In this document: one piece after another, positions 45,531 through 57,000 of the stretch | How the letters are laid out: every line of letters begins with the position of its first letter | How positions within the stretch are numbered: the stretch's first letter is position 1 | Assembly: GCA_029247405.1 (NCBI GenBank) | Contig: JAQWLH010000108.1 | Location: 29,452-93,451 of the forward strand | Reading direction: 5' to 3' | DNA from: Mariniblastus sp. | GTDB lineage: Bacteria; Planctomycetota; Planctomycetia; Pirellulales; Pirellulaceae | Length of the DNA stretch: 64,000 nucleotides | Position numbers and translations under genes: made by a program | The notes under the pieces: model-generated | Database searches by the model: none | What the model was told of the DNA's origin: nothing | What the model saw: only the letters and a program-made list of their open reading frames with translations

Positions 45531-46355
45531 TTAATCTTGTCTTCGCCGAAACTTAATTAAATCCCCTGCCAACGTTACTTTCGCGACATCAATCGAAGCA
45601 ACAAGACTCTTCTCAGATCGTCGACCAGCACGATAGGTCATTGCCAAAGCGTCGGCAATTTCGTCCGAGCCAATTTCGATTTGAGTACGCCATTGCTTTT
45701 GGTCGCTGCATGACAGTCCGTGGCCCTCCATCTCTTCAACAATTGCTTCGACTCGGCTGCGACGTCTACCTTCTTTTTGTACCCGCTCTCGAAGCTCAAT
45801 CAAATCGTCTTCACCTGGCACTGCAACGACGCAGCAACCCTTGGGACTCAATACGCGACTGATTTCAGAAACTGGCCGACGCCCAAACAACGACAGTACA
45901 CAGTTCACGCTCGCGTCCATGACTGGTAAACCTCGATCGGCGTTTGCCAAAACCCAGGTCGCCTCAGGCCAATGTTTCGCCGCGAGCTTGATGGCTGGCT
46001 TGGAAAGATCGATACCGCAGAAATTTGCCGCCTGATCTGAAAAAAGCGAGCGACCGAATGAGCCGTCTCCACAGCCTAGATCCAGAATTCGTGTTTTTGG
46101 ACCATCATCAGGAAGCCACGATTTCAGAGCCGCGATCAGACCGACCCCATGTCCACGCTCGAGCCAACGGTGCCTTGCGATGACAGCCTCTCGATTGTCA
46201 CCCGGATTTGACGATTTCTTGTCCTGTGGCTGCGTGAGATTCCAATAGCCTGCTTTCGCTTGGTCAAAATGATGCCCAGCAGCACAACTGAGTCCATCTT
46301 TGGATTGAATTAGCGGATGGCTACAGTTCCGGACGGTACAACAAAGGTCAAACAT
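45531..46355 (-). CDS. RlmA-like 23S rRNA guanine-N1 methyltransferase
   Basis: 274 residues from the ATG at 46355 (the track uses TTG at 46418). An N-terminal zinc-ribbon-like set of Cys/His residues (LCCTVRNCSHPL, LSCAAGHHFD) is followed by AKAGYWNLTQPQDKKS, a stretch typical of RlmA/RrmA, and the SAM motif RILDLGCGDGSF. Known members methylate G745/G748 of 23S rRNA. Adjacent to a pseudouridine synthase gene on the same strand. Confidence 0.85.
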   Translation of the reverse strand: MFDLCCTVRNCSHPLIQSKDGLSCAAGHHFDQAKAGYWNLTQPQDKKSSNPGDNREAVIARHRWLERGHGVGLIAALKSWLPDDGPKTRILDLGCGDGSFGRSLFSDQAANFCGIDLSKPAIKLAAKHWPEATWVLANADRGLPVMDASVNCVLSLFGRRPVSEISRVLSPKGCCVVAVPGEDDLIELRERVQKEGRRRSRVEAIVEEMEGHGLSCSDQKQWRTQIEIGSDEIADALAMTYRAGRRSEKSLVASIDVAKVTLAGDLIKFRRRQD

Positions 46356-46476
46356 ACCAAAATTGTAATACCGACTGAGAAGATAGAAAGGGATCCAACC
46401 TCTGAACAAGCCTTCCAATCTGCTTGAGCCAAGTGAAATGATACTACCGCGGGTTGGAGCTTATTCTCCAGCCAGA

Positions 46477-47472
46477 CTATTTCGACAACAATTCCAGCCG
46501 ATCCAAGTATCGCTGCATGTCGTTTGGCCAACTTGTCTGAAACCGCATCAACTTTCCGGTCGTTGGATGCTTGAAACAGAGATCGGCAGCATGGAGTGCC
46601 ATGCGACGGATCTTACTGTCGTCGGCCACTTGTGGCTTTCCAAACGGCCCCCGGTATTTTATATCGCCACAGATTGGATGTCCGAGCTCTGCCAAATGGA
46701 TCCGAATTTGATTCGTTCGCCCCGTCTCCAATCGGCATTCCAATTCGCTGTAAGCTCCAATTTTTCGCAGGGTCCGAAAATGCGTGACTGCACGTTCGCC
46801 GATCGTTGTATCCGCGGTACTACCTCTCAACCCGTCACCCCGGTCGCGGATAAACTGAGATTCCACCGTTTGATCCTCAATGGAACCGGGGATTAGCGTA
46901 AAATACTTTCGCACCGCGTTGTGTTGGGCAAATTGGTGAATGATTTTAGTTTGAGATTCTTTATTGCGAGCGAAAACAAGTAGCCCGCTTGAGTCACGAT
47001 CAATCCGATGTACCGGCAACAATCGGGGAATTTTGCGGAGTGTATGTTTTGATTCGTTTTTCTCAGCCGCATGCTTACCAATGAGCCGAGGGACACACTC
47101 ATCGAGCGTCGGTTGCAAGTTTTTTCGGGCCCAAGACCAAGTCAAATCCGGTTTTCGCCGCAAGGTTACCATGCCGGTGGGCTTTTCAACGACCACCAAT
47201 TCAGCATCAACGTGACGGATTTTGACGTCCTTGTCCGTTGGAGGTGGAGGCAACGGATGGTCAAAAACCGTAAGCACTTCGCCCTTGGATAACTGCCGAC
47301 CTTCGTCCACGCACAGCACTCCTCCAATTGTCACTCGACGAGCACGCAGTACTTTTTTAACCGCCGACCAAGAAGGATCATCGGGTAAATATTGGCGCAA
47401 CGCAGCCAACACCATTTGTTTGTCTTCCGTAATTGTAAAAGAGTGGATGGGCTGCATGGACTGACCAATCAT
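46477..47472 (-). CDS. RluA-family pseudouridine synthase
   Basis: 331 residues. An N-terminal S4-like RNA-binding segment (AVKKVLRARRVTIGG) precedes the catalytic motif VHRIDRDSSGLLVFAR, whose second Asp is the family nucleophile, and the C-terminal RTNQIRIHLAELGHPICGD. It isomerises uridine to pseudouridine in rRNA or tRNA; the exact target cannot be read from sequence. Confidence 0.92.
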   Translation of the reverse strand: MIGQSMQPIHSFTITEDKQMVLAALRQYLPDDPSWSAVKKVLRARRVTIGGVLCVDEGRQLSKGEVLTVFDHPLPPPPTDKDVKIRHVDAELVVVEKPTGMVTLRRKPDLTWSWARKNLQPTLDECVPRLIGKHAAEKNESKHTLRKIPRLLPVHRIDRDSSGLLVFARNKESQTKIIHQFAQHNAVRKYFTLIPGSIEDQTVESQFIRDRGDGLRGSTADTTIGERAVTHFRTLRKIGAYSELECRLETGRTNQIRIHLAELGHPICGDIKYRGPFGKPQVADDSKIRRMALHAADLCFKHPTTGKLMRFQTSWPNDMQRYLDRLELLSK

Positions 47473-47673
47473 GAACGTGGTCTAACATTGTATCCTCAAT
47501 GGACGGGGCCGTTGAGTGACATCAGAAGCCGCCATTCGACAGACATCCCATGCCCCAAGTCAACCCACTCACTTTGATTGAGCGAATTGATTTCGCCTTG
47601 GTCACGTGATTTCAGTTAAAGGGTGACTGGACTAGGCTGAGAAAGCCGCCTTGGGATTTGTTTCAAGCTCCAT

Positions 47674-49335
47674 CTACTTGAGCTCTGAAACGCTCTCTGG
47701 ATGAAGAGGTTTCGCTCCCAACTCGCTCTCAATCGAAGTCGAACCGAGAATAGATTCGAATGAATCCGACCGAATCGACGAAAGCCGACTGGGCTTAAAT
47801 GGCGATTCGAGAGGCATGCCCGAACTCTCGACAATTTCGCTGGCAAGCGTCTCAAGTTGTTTGACATTCAATGCGAATCGTTCGAAAAACTTGTTTCCTG
47901 AAAGATCTTCTTTTAACCGTGAATTCATTTCCATGATGATCGGCATCTGAGTCGTATTGACGTACCCTGTTGCAGTCTGGCCATCGGTCTCCGCATGCCA
48001 TTGGCGAAAGAAATTCTGCATGAAATGATTAATCTTGGAAAGCTCTTTAAGACGCCCCAGATTCCGCATGTACATGGTTTGGTGGCACATACGCTCGTGA
48101 AAGTAAATAAATCCGGTAATGGACCAGTAGACAAGATAATCCCAAAGAATTTTCGTCGGCATGACAATCGGGTTACCAAACATTTCATATTGTTCTTGAT
48201 AAGCCGAAAGAGTGCCGTAATAAAACCGCTTGTAAATTTTATCGTATGAATAGGCTCGCACCCGATATCCACGCCACGTCAAATCTCGCCAAATCAGATC
48301 CGTCAAAAAAGTGTTGGCAAACGCGATGAAATCACTGCCCGGTGAGTAAAACGGGTCATGAAAAAAACCAGCCTCGCCTGTAATGCCCCAACGATTCGCA
48401 GAAAAAACCTGTTCGCATTCAGTCGAGTAATGTTTGATCGCGCGAAAGTCTTGAAGGTCATCAACATGTTCCCGAACGGCTGCAGCACACTGCGGTTCAT
48501 GTTTCTCAAGCCATGCCAGCGCTTTGTCAAAAGAGTTAAATTCTGAAAGCGAATGAAACTCTTCGGCAGCCACAATTCCCATGCTGGTTGAGCCGGAAGC
48601 CAGCGGAATCAACCAAACCCAATATCCCTTGCCCATCAGGTGGTTGGTACTGTACCAGCGGGCGGTTTTCTCCTGATGTCCCTCACTCCAAGCCGGCTGG
48701 TCACACCAGTCGTCAACTTTGATGTGCTGGCCAAATCGAAACCAAGCTGCATTAGCCGTATGAGGCGAAGGTTTCTGCAAGCCGAGTTTCCGTTTCAAGA
48801 AGGCCCGACGTCCGCTGGCATCAACGACCCAGCGACTTTGAATCTGACCAGGCTGCCGTTGAATCTCAAAATCAACACAATGACCTCCCCGTTTATTGAT
48901 CGTTACATCTTTGATTTTTGCTTCGTCGATAAATTCTATTCCGCGTTCGCGGCAAAGGTCACCCAGATGGTTTTCAAAACGCCCGCGATCCAACTGATAA
49001 CTGGGGCATGAAGCGTATCGCTTTCCGCCTAACTCAAGACGCTCTTCAATTCGCGAGTTGTCGCCATTTGGAAAGAAAAACCGCAGCCCTAATTTTGGCA
49101 ATTGTTCGTCTTTGATGTGTTGTTTAAGCCCGAGAATTTCCCCGAAATAATGTGCCGCCACTTCAACGGTTGACTCACCCACCTTATGAGCCGCCTCAGG
49201 AACCGGATGCTTACGCTTTTCCAAAATGACAAGCTTGCTCTTGGGCAACTTTTGATTCAGTTGCAGCGCGAGCGAAAGCCCCGCCAGACCGCCCCCGAGA
49301 ATGGTTACATCCGATTTTGAAGGGACATCATGCAT
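47674..49335 (-). CDS. Flavin-dependent halogenase-like oxidoreductase 1
   Basis: 553 residues. FAD site [22 protein letters not shown] with Lys51, at the position of the halogenase active-site lysine; WVWLIP (239-244), matching the WxWxIP halogenase motif; and FHDPFYSPG (325-333), matching the FxxPxxSxG signature described for flavin-dependent halogenases. It is paralogous to the gene upstream. Expected reaction: FADH2-dependent chlorination or bromination, perhaps of a carrier-bound aryl substrate made by the PKS. A hydroxylase or dehydrogenase role cannot be excluded. Last gene of the PKS operon, 115 bp after its paralogue. Confidence 0.75.
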   Translation of the reverse strand: MHDVPSKSDVTILGGGLAGLSLALQLNQKLPKSKLVILEKRKHPVPEAAHKVGESTVEVAAHYFGEILGLKQHIKDEQLPKLGLRFFFPNGDNSRIEERLELGGKRYASCPSYQLDRGRFENHLGDLCRERGIEFIDEAKIKDVTINKRGGHCVDFEIQRQPGQIQSRWVVDASGRRAFLKRKLGLQKPSPHTANAAWFRFGQHIKVDDWCDQPAWSEGHQEKTARWYSTNHLMGKGYWVWLIPLASGSTSMGIVAAEEFHSLSEFNSFDKALAWLEKHEPQCAAAVREHVDDLQDFRAIKHYSTECEQVFSANRWGITGEAGFFHDPFYSPGSDFIAFANTFLTDLIWRDLTWRGYRVRAYSYDKIYKRFYYGTLSAYQEQYEMFGNPIVMPTKILWDYLVYWSITGFIYFHERMCHQTMYMRNLGRLKELSKINHFMQNFFRQWHAETDGQTATGYVNTTQMPIIMEMNSRLKEDLSGNKFFERFALNVKQLETLASEIVESSGMPLESPFKPSRLSSIRSDSFESILGSTSIESELGAKPLHPESVSELK

Positions 49336-49450
49336 TCGTTCAATTGCCGTTTAGTTGAAAGGTGTGAAATTGGTTTTGTGTTGATGCGGCGTTCGAAGTC
49401 ACGCTTTGGCGAAAGTCTCAACCGACGCAGTTCTCAAGTCTCAGTCTCTG

Positions 49451-51091
49451 TTAGACATTGAGCATTTCAAATACGGGAGCAAGTCGCTGCTCTCGAGGTG
49501 GTTGTTCACCAATGGAAGTTTCTATTTCGGGCAATGATTCCCGTACCCGACTGGTGATCTCAAACATCAAGTCTCGAATTAAATCCACATTATCTGCGAA
49601 TCTTTGACGCAGGTCGGCGTCGCTTAACGACTCCGTCAACTCTCGATTCAAACGAGTCATGATTTCGATATTGCTTTGATCCACGAACGCCGGTGCTGCG
49701 TTCACCTCCGGATCGGCTTCGAACCAATTCCGAAAAAACTCTTGCATCTTCAGATTCATATCGCGAATGTCTTCCACACCGCGCGATAACGATTGAATGA
49801 ACCCCGCGTCGGTCAGTTTGTCATTAAAATACAGCAGCGCCGGGAATCCCCAGTAGACCGCATAATCCCAAACAAACTTGATCGACATGATCCGTGGATT
49901 CCCAAACAACGGATACTGATCTCGATAGGTCAGTAAGTTATTTTGAAACAAGGTCAAAAAGACGCTTTGCAAAGTTGGTGCGAGATGCGTGAGTGATTTA
50001 CCTGCCAGATCATCCTCGATCAACTTTCCAATCATCGTGTTACCGATCGCAATAAAGTCACTTCCTGGCGAGTAAAACGGATCAAGAAAGGCAGCAGCTT
50101 CACCGACCAGTCCCCAACGGTCCGCTGAGAAAACTTGACGGGATCCTCGCGACATTTTTTTGATAGCCAGAAAGTCTTGCATTTTGTCTAAATGGGGAGC
50201 GATGGCTTGAGCACACTCCGGCTCATGTGTATCAAGCCAATCGATGCACTTCTCAAAACTATTAAAAGTGTTCAGGGCATGCACACGTGGGTCAGCAACA
50301 ATCCCAATGCTGGTCGACCCAGTCGCCAACGGAATGATCCAGACCCAGTACCCTTCACCCATCAAGTGATTTGTACTGAGCCATCGCCGCGGCACTTTGC
50401 CCGTCAGTTGCTGCCACTCAGAGTCTTCACACCACGCATCAATCTGAATCTGGGCGTCGACACGAAACCAAGCGGCATTGATGTCATGTCCTAGATCTTC
50501 CTCGAGCTGCAATTTGCGTTTGATGAATGCCGCCCGCCCACTGGCGTCAACAACCCACCTGGAACTGATCGTTTGCTTCTCACCGTTAAGCAGAAATGTA
50601 ATTTGGTGGTTTGTGTCTTTCGTTCCATTCTCCGATGTGTCGAGAATCACTTCACGGACTCGGGCGCCATCGAAGATCGTTGCTCCCAACTCAGCACCAG
50701 ATTCCGCCAGAAAATTTTCGAGGCGACCGCGGTCAACCTGATAGCTAGGAGCCGCAAAAAAAGAACTTCCACCGACTTCGGTGCCTTCGGCCAAGGTTTG
50801 AAAGGCGTCTTTGAAAAAAAACCGCAAACCAAATTTGGGGAGTTGATCATCCGTTAAATGTTTTTTGAGACCAAGCTGCTCACTAAGATAGTGGGCCCCG
50901 ATCTCGACAGTAGACTCACCAACTTTGTGAGTGGTTTCCGAAACTGGATACTGGCGTTTCTCGATGACGGCAATCATCAATTCTGGCTGCTGCGATAGCA
51001 ATTGGCGTGCAAGTGTTAGCCCAGCAAGGCCGCCACCGAGGATCACAACATCAAAGAAATCGGGGGTTTGTTTTTTATTTTCAGCAATCAT
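49451..51091 (-). CDS. Flavin-dependent halogenase-like oxidoreductase 2
   Basis: 546 residues. FAD site [28 protein letters not shown] with Lys56, WVWIIPLATGSTSIG matching WxWxIP, and [11 protein letters not shown] matching FxxPxxSxG. Its start codon overlaps the PKS stop (ATGA), so it is translationally coupled to the PKS. Two tandem copies suggest either halogenation at two positions or two substrates; one copy may have been recruited for oxidation. A flavin reductase partner is not present in the window. Confidence 0.75.
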   Translation of the reverse strand: MIAENKKQTPDFFDVVILGGGLAGLTLARQLLSQQPELMIAVIEKRQYPVSETTHKVGESTVEIGAHYLSEQLGLKKHLTDDQLPKFGLRFFFKDAFQTLAEGTEVGGSSFFAAPSYQVDRGRLENFLAESGAELGATIFDGARVREVILDTSENGTKDTNHQITFLLNGEKQTISSRWVVDASGRAAFIKRKLQLEEDLGHDINAAWFRVDAQIQIDAWCEDSEWQQLTGKVPRRWLSTNHLMGEGYWVWIIPLATGSTSIGIVADPRVHALNTFNSFEKCIDWLDTHEPECAQAIAPHLDKMQDFLAIKKMSRGSRQVFSADRWGLVGEAAAFLDPFYSPGSDFIAIGNTMIGKLIEDDLAGKSLTHLAPTLQSVFLTLFQNNLLTYRDQYPLFGNPRIMSIKFVWDYAVYWGFPALLYFNDKLTDAGFIQSLSRGVEDIRDMNLKMQEFFRNWFEADPEVNAAPAFVDQSNIEIMTRLNRELTESLSDADLRQRFADNVDLIRDLMFEITSRVRESLPEIETSIGEQPPREQRLAPVFEMLNV

Positions 51092-54000
51092 GAGAGGATT
51101 GTTTTCGACTCCGGTGTTTCTTCAGGTTTCATAAATTGTGATATTTCAGTGATCCAATAACGCTTCTTCTGAAACGGATAGGTTGGCAAGCTCAAGGGCC
51201 GCGGGCTCGATTTCCCAAAGATCGCAGCAAAATCCAGATTGCAGCCCCGTTGATAAAGGCCTCCAAGTGCTGACATGACAGACACCTTGCTGGAATCGGC
51301 TGAGCATGAAACCGAATGCATCAATTCAAGCGTGGTTGTTTCGAACATCGACGGCAGCGGACTGTTCGGGGCAATCCGCCCCATAGTCAAACCAATCCCA
51401 CACCCAAGCGAGGAAAGTGCTTGTACGCTTTGTTCCAGCTGGATCTCGGAATTTGCATGCTCTCGCCAATAACTACCTCCCAACGAGCGGTGAACAGGCA
51501 CCACTTCGCCCGATACGCTGCAAACCAGAGGCAAATTCGGCGGGTAGAAATTAAATTGGTCGGCCAATCCTTCGAAGGCATTCCAATCAGGATCACTTCC
51601 GAGATTACCGAGCAAACATTCCCGTTGATACACCAAAACCAACGCATCGAGAAAACACAAACACCCCGCAACACATGCCGCTGCGTATTGCCCGACTCCC
51701 AAACCAAGTGCGGCGTCCGGCTGGAGTTCCCAAGCCTGCCAAAGCTTGGCCAAACTAGCGTGAAGAACGTATTGGAGTGTTTGATTTGATTCGGTCTCTG
51801 ACTCTGAATTAGCGATCGCTTCGATCAATGAGAAAGGCTCTTCTGAGCCCGATGTATGCTCTTGGAGTCGCTGTTCACCTGCTTTGATAAAATCGGCGAC
51901 CTCCGAATGGCTTGCCATGAGTTCTTGCAAAACTGATCGAATGTCGAACTCGTCCTCATGAAAAATCCAAGCAACTTTGGGCGAAGAGGAAATCTGAGTT
52001 GATGAACCAGGTTGGGCTGAACCATTGCGTTCGGCACCATTCCCGTGGTGATGGTCTGTAGACACCTGATCGCTGGCACCCCCACTCATCTGTTGAAGCT
52101 TTTCAATGGCATTCGACCGCGTATTAAATCGCAATGCAATTCGATGTTCAAAGTGCCTTCGCCCTGCATTGATGGTGAAACAGAAATCATCAAGGTTCGT
52201 CTGCGGATGGGTTTGAAGGTAATTCCAATAGCGTCCGCACAATTCTTGCAGGGCATCCTCACACCGCGCACTCACAAGTAGCAACCGTTCTTGTTGTGCT
52301 GTTGAATCAACCACTCGACCAGCCGCCTGCTCTCCGTTGGCTGCCGAACTCAGAACCAAGTGAGCGTTCGTCCCGACGAGCCCCAGCGCCGTGATTCCAG
52401 CTGTTCTTCGATCACATTCAGGCCACTCCGTTTTTTCATCAACCATTTTGACGGGCATCCGTTTCCACGGGATGTGTGGTGACGGTTCTTCGAAATGAAT
52501 TTGAGGAGGGATGACTCCGTGATGGATCGCAAGCACCGTTTTAATCAACCCAGATGAACCACCTGCCGCCTCGAGATGACTGATATTAGCTTTCACTGAA
52601 CCAACGAGCAGCGGATTTTCTTTGGAACGACCTTTGCCGTAGATCTTGATGGCGGCGCCAAGCTCCATCGGATCACCATATTCGGTTCCCGTTCCGTGGG
52701 CCTCAAGGTACTGGACGTGTGAGGGCGCGAGTCCAGCATCTTTGACTGCTGCCGCAATCAACCGTGTTTGTGCTTTACCACTGGGTGAAGTGATTCCACT
52801 GCTGAAACCGTTATGAACAACGGCTCCACCACGAATGACTGCCATGACCCGGTCCCCATCCCGTTCAGCATCACTCAATCTTTTAAGAACGACGACCCCG
52901 CAGCCTTCACCTCGGCCGAAACCATCAGCAGATTTTGAGAAAGACTTACAGCGACCGTCCGGGGAAAGCAAACCGGCCTTGGACATCAGTAGCGAATTGA
53001 CCGGCGCAAGAATTGCATTGACACCCCCGGCTAAAGCCAAGTTACAATTCCCCTCCTGTAAACTCCGCATCGCCTGGTAAACGGCAACCAACGAACTGCT
53101 GCTGGCTGTATCGACGGCAACACTCGGACCTTCAAATCCAAACAGGAAACTGATTCTTCCAACGCCCGCGCTGTGCGAAAGCCCGGCACCCTGGAAACCT
53201 TTTACAATGTCCTCATCATCAAGTGTTGGCAAAAAGGCGTAATCAGACCCCATGATGCCCATGAACACACCAACATTCGAATCGGCCAACGGCGAAGCCG
53301 GAATCCCGGCGTCTTCGAGGGCTCGATAACTGTTCTCCAACAACATTCGATGTTGCGGATCAATCCAGCACGCTTCTTGATCTGAGATATTAAAGAACGA
53401 TGCATCGAAATCCGCGATATCTTCCAAAAAACCACCGCGACGAGTGTACATCTTTCCCGGTTCGCGATCAGAACTGTAAAACCGTTCAATGTCCCAACGA
53501 TCATTGGGGATATCGCGAACGGAGTCGACACCCTGCAACAGGTTTTGCCAAAACTCATCGACATTCCGGGCGCCAGGAAACCGGCAACTCAAGCCTACGA
53601 TGGCAATGTCCTCGCGCGCGACTTGCAAGCTTGGTTCATTTTCCGAGTTGGCTGCGGCAGCGTTCGGATTCTTTTCCGTGGAATCACCACTGTCGTCTGA
53701 TGTAACCAACTCCAAAACGAAATCGCTGATTGCGTCGATCGTTGGATGATCGAACAGCATTGTTGGTCCAATGTTGAATTGATCACCCAGCATCTGCTGT
53801 AATTCGGTTCCAAACTCGACGGCCATTAGCGAGTCGAGCCCCATTTCGATCAACGGACGATCTGTTTCCGGAGCCTCCGGAGTTGAAAGGATACCTTGTA
53901 AGGAACCTTGAATGGTTTTTACCAACAATTCTCGTTGGGCATTTCCGCGAAGTTGTTTGAGTTTGCTGACCAGTGCGGAATCGACCGCGCGAGATTTTTT

Positions 54001-57000
54001 TCGTCCACCGACCAGTTCCTGCAGCATCGTCGGAACTTCACCGGTCGGTCCAATCCGCATCCTTCTCCAGTCCACATCCATCACAGTCGCTTGAACCGTC
54101 CCACTGGCCAACATTTTCTCCAAGGCGGCATGAGCTTCATCGACACCCAGCGGGGTGATCCCTTGCAAGGCCAGACGTTTCAATATTCGAGAATCGTCCG
54201 CCATTCCTTCGGTCCAGGGTCCCCAATTAATGGATAGTGCAGGTAAATCCATTTGTTGCCGTCGACTGGCTAATCCATCCAGATAGGCGTTACCCGTTGC
54301 ATAGTTACTTTGACCAGGTGAACCCAAAACGGACGCAGCCGATGAGTAAAGAACGAATAGTTCGAGATCCAATTCACGAGTCAGTTCGTCGAGCAGGTTT
54401 GCGGCTACCACTTTCGGCTTGAGAACTTTTTCAAAACGTTCGGGAGTCAGCGACTCAATTAGCCCGTCGTCCAGCACACCGGCGGCATGCACCACTCCGG
54501 CCAAACGATTCAAGTCTTTGCCAAACCGAGCGAACAGTTTCTCAACATCATCCCGCAAACTAAGATCGGCTGAGTGCACGACGACCTGACAACCGGCTTG
54601 TTCGATGGCTTTGATAAAGGCACAGGCCTCCTCATCTGGCTTACGCCGAGAAACCAAAACAACCTGGCCGGCTCCTCGCTCGGCCAACCACTTGGCAACT
54701 TGCCGCCCTAGTTTGCCAAGTCCACCGGTAACTAGATAACAGCCATCATCACTCGCTGAAAATGGAGTTGAGCTGGGAAGATTCGCTTGCTTCATCCTCG
54801 GCACCAACAACTGCCCAGCGCGAATAGCATGTTGGTTATCCGTCGTTTCTGTCAGTGCGATCTCTGCGGCGAGGTCCATCACCTTTCCGTCTGCCATTTC
54901 TTGAGCGCATAAATCTAATAAACGACATCGCAATTCAGGCTGCTCAGCTCCAATCACTCTCCCCAGCCCCCAATACTGGGTTTGCCGTGGATCAACGGGC
55001 TGTGAATCTTTTCCAACGTCAATCGCATCGTGAGTGATTAATTGCAAACCACATGGCAATCGCCGCCATTGGCGATTCAGCAAGGACTGAACAAACGTCA
55101 AAATTGCTTCAACGCCATAATCAAATGCAACCGATGGTTCTGAATGTTCATCTCCGAGTAGCCAGGCAACTCCGTCAATTTGGGATTCACCGTTATCATG
55201 GCTCAACGCATCGAGAAGCTGATTCCAACTGTCACTTGATCGACCGCAAAACTGGAACTCAGATTCAGATTCACTCTGGAAGTTAGCGTCCCTCTCCAAT
55301 TGAACTGTGGAGACACTGTGGTTTAAGTTTTTCAGTTTTTCGACCAATCCAGTCGTCAACTCCGCTTGAGCTGCATTCACCTGATCAGGCGAAATCACTA
55401 ACCAGTTCTTGGACTCCAGTTTGGACGAGGCTAAACGTGCCGGCTTCCACTGTAATTCGTAAACCAAACTCTCGGCCCCGGCACCACTAAGTTGGCGCAA
55501 CGCCGTGAGACTGACTTGCCGAACCGTCAAGTCATCAATTTTGAGCAGCACCTCACCCCGATCAGAAAATAAAACCAAATCCGCTACGCGCGTGGGACCT
55601 TCGTTCTTTTTCCAATGAGCGGAACACCAAGCCTCTGCTTCGATTGGAGCGAAACACTCGACGCGGCCAATGCCAACAGGCAAAAACAGATTGTCATCAT
55701 CATTTGTTTTGAGTAAACCAATCGCCAACGAATGCAAGGCTGCATCAAGCAAGGTTGGCGGAATCGTGTAACCCCGCACGTCGCCGGTCGACTGCAAACG
55801 CGTCAGCACCTGTTCATCGGAGAACTGCAACTCCTGAATGCAACGAAAATCAGGGCCATAATTCAAACCCATCGATTTCATCTTTTGATAAAAATTGTCG
55901 GGCGAGTCTGTTTCGGCCAAGTTGGCCTGAATCGCACTTCGATCAATCAAGTCCGGACGCTGGCCGTCACTTTTAACGAGTTCGCAAGTGAAATGTCGAT
56001 TCCAGTTTTTACTTCCCGCCGAGGCAGCAAAGGTCTCCAAGTTGAATTTTGGCGATTCAGCCTCACCCGTTTTTCTGATGACTGTCTGTAAAGCAGTTCG
56101 GCCAGTAGGACGAATGGGCTGCTCGAATACGACATTTTTGATTGCCTGGGATCCAGCCGCTTCGATCGCCATTTCAATCAGCGCAGCTCCGGGAAGCACT
56201 GTCGTATTCATGACTTCATGATCAGGCATCCAGGCAGGGCTGTCGGTATCAATGTATCCTTCGTAACGCGTTTCGTTTTGTGTGCCCGCCAGTGAGATCT
56301 TGCTCCCCAAAAGCGGATGTGCCGTATGGTACTCGGCGTGAGCAGCACGAGGTTTATCCGGCCCCCAAAATCGGCGGCGCTGGAAAGGATAAGTTGGCAA
56401 ACTGATGCATCGGCTCGCCTTTTCGGCGTGCATCGCTCGAAAATTGGGAGTGACGCCTTGTACGTATAGTTGAGCAATGGCCGAAGCCAGTGAATGGTTG
56501 TCATCACCCCCTTTTTGCAGACAGCTAACGAGTGTACCCGACGGCTGTTGCCAATCTGCAGCGGCCATCCGAGTCAGAATCGCCTGCGGCCCAAGCTCGA
56601 CCATCACCTCACATCTTAGGTCCGCCAATGCCTCAACACTTGGAGCAAAACTGACCGCCTGACGAATGTGATCTGCCCAGTAATGACCATCCAATTTTTT
56701 ATCAGCCGGCAGGGCTTGTCCTGTGACGTTGCAGATCAGGGGCATCTTGGCGGGCTGAAAATTTATCTGCCCGGCAAAATTGGCAAATGGCTGCAAAATT
56801 GAGTCCATCAAATGTGAATGGAACGCGTGAGACGTGATCAACTTTTTCGTCCGTACGCCGCGATCAACGAACATTTGATCGAGCCGATCCATTGCTGATT
56901 CATCACCACTGATGACGACGTGCGTTCCATTTAATGCGGCCAATGATACTTGGGGTTCGTCCGCAATCGCCTGTTGGACGAGATCGGCAGGCGAAAACAC

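Noticed and set aside
47674-51091. Calling the two flavoenzymes tryptophan halogenases by name
   Set aside because: Motifs support the broad flavin-dependent halogenase family, but nothing shows tryptophan as substrate.
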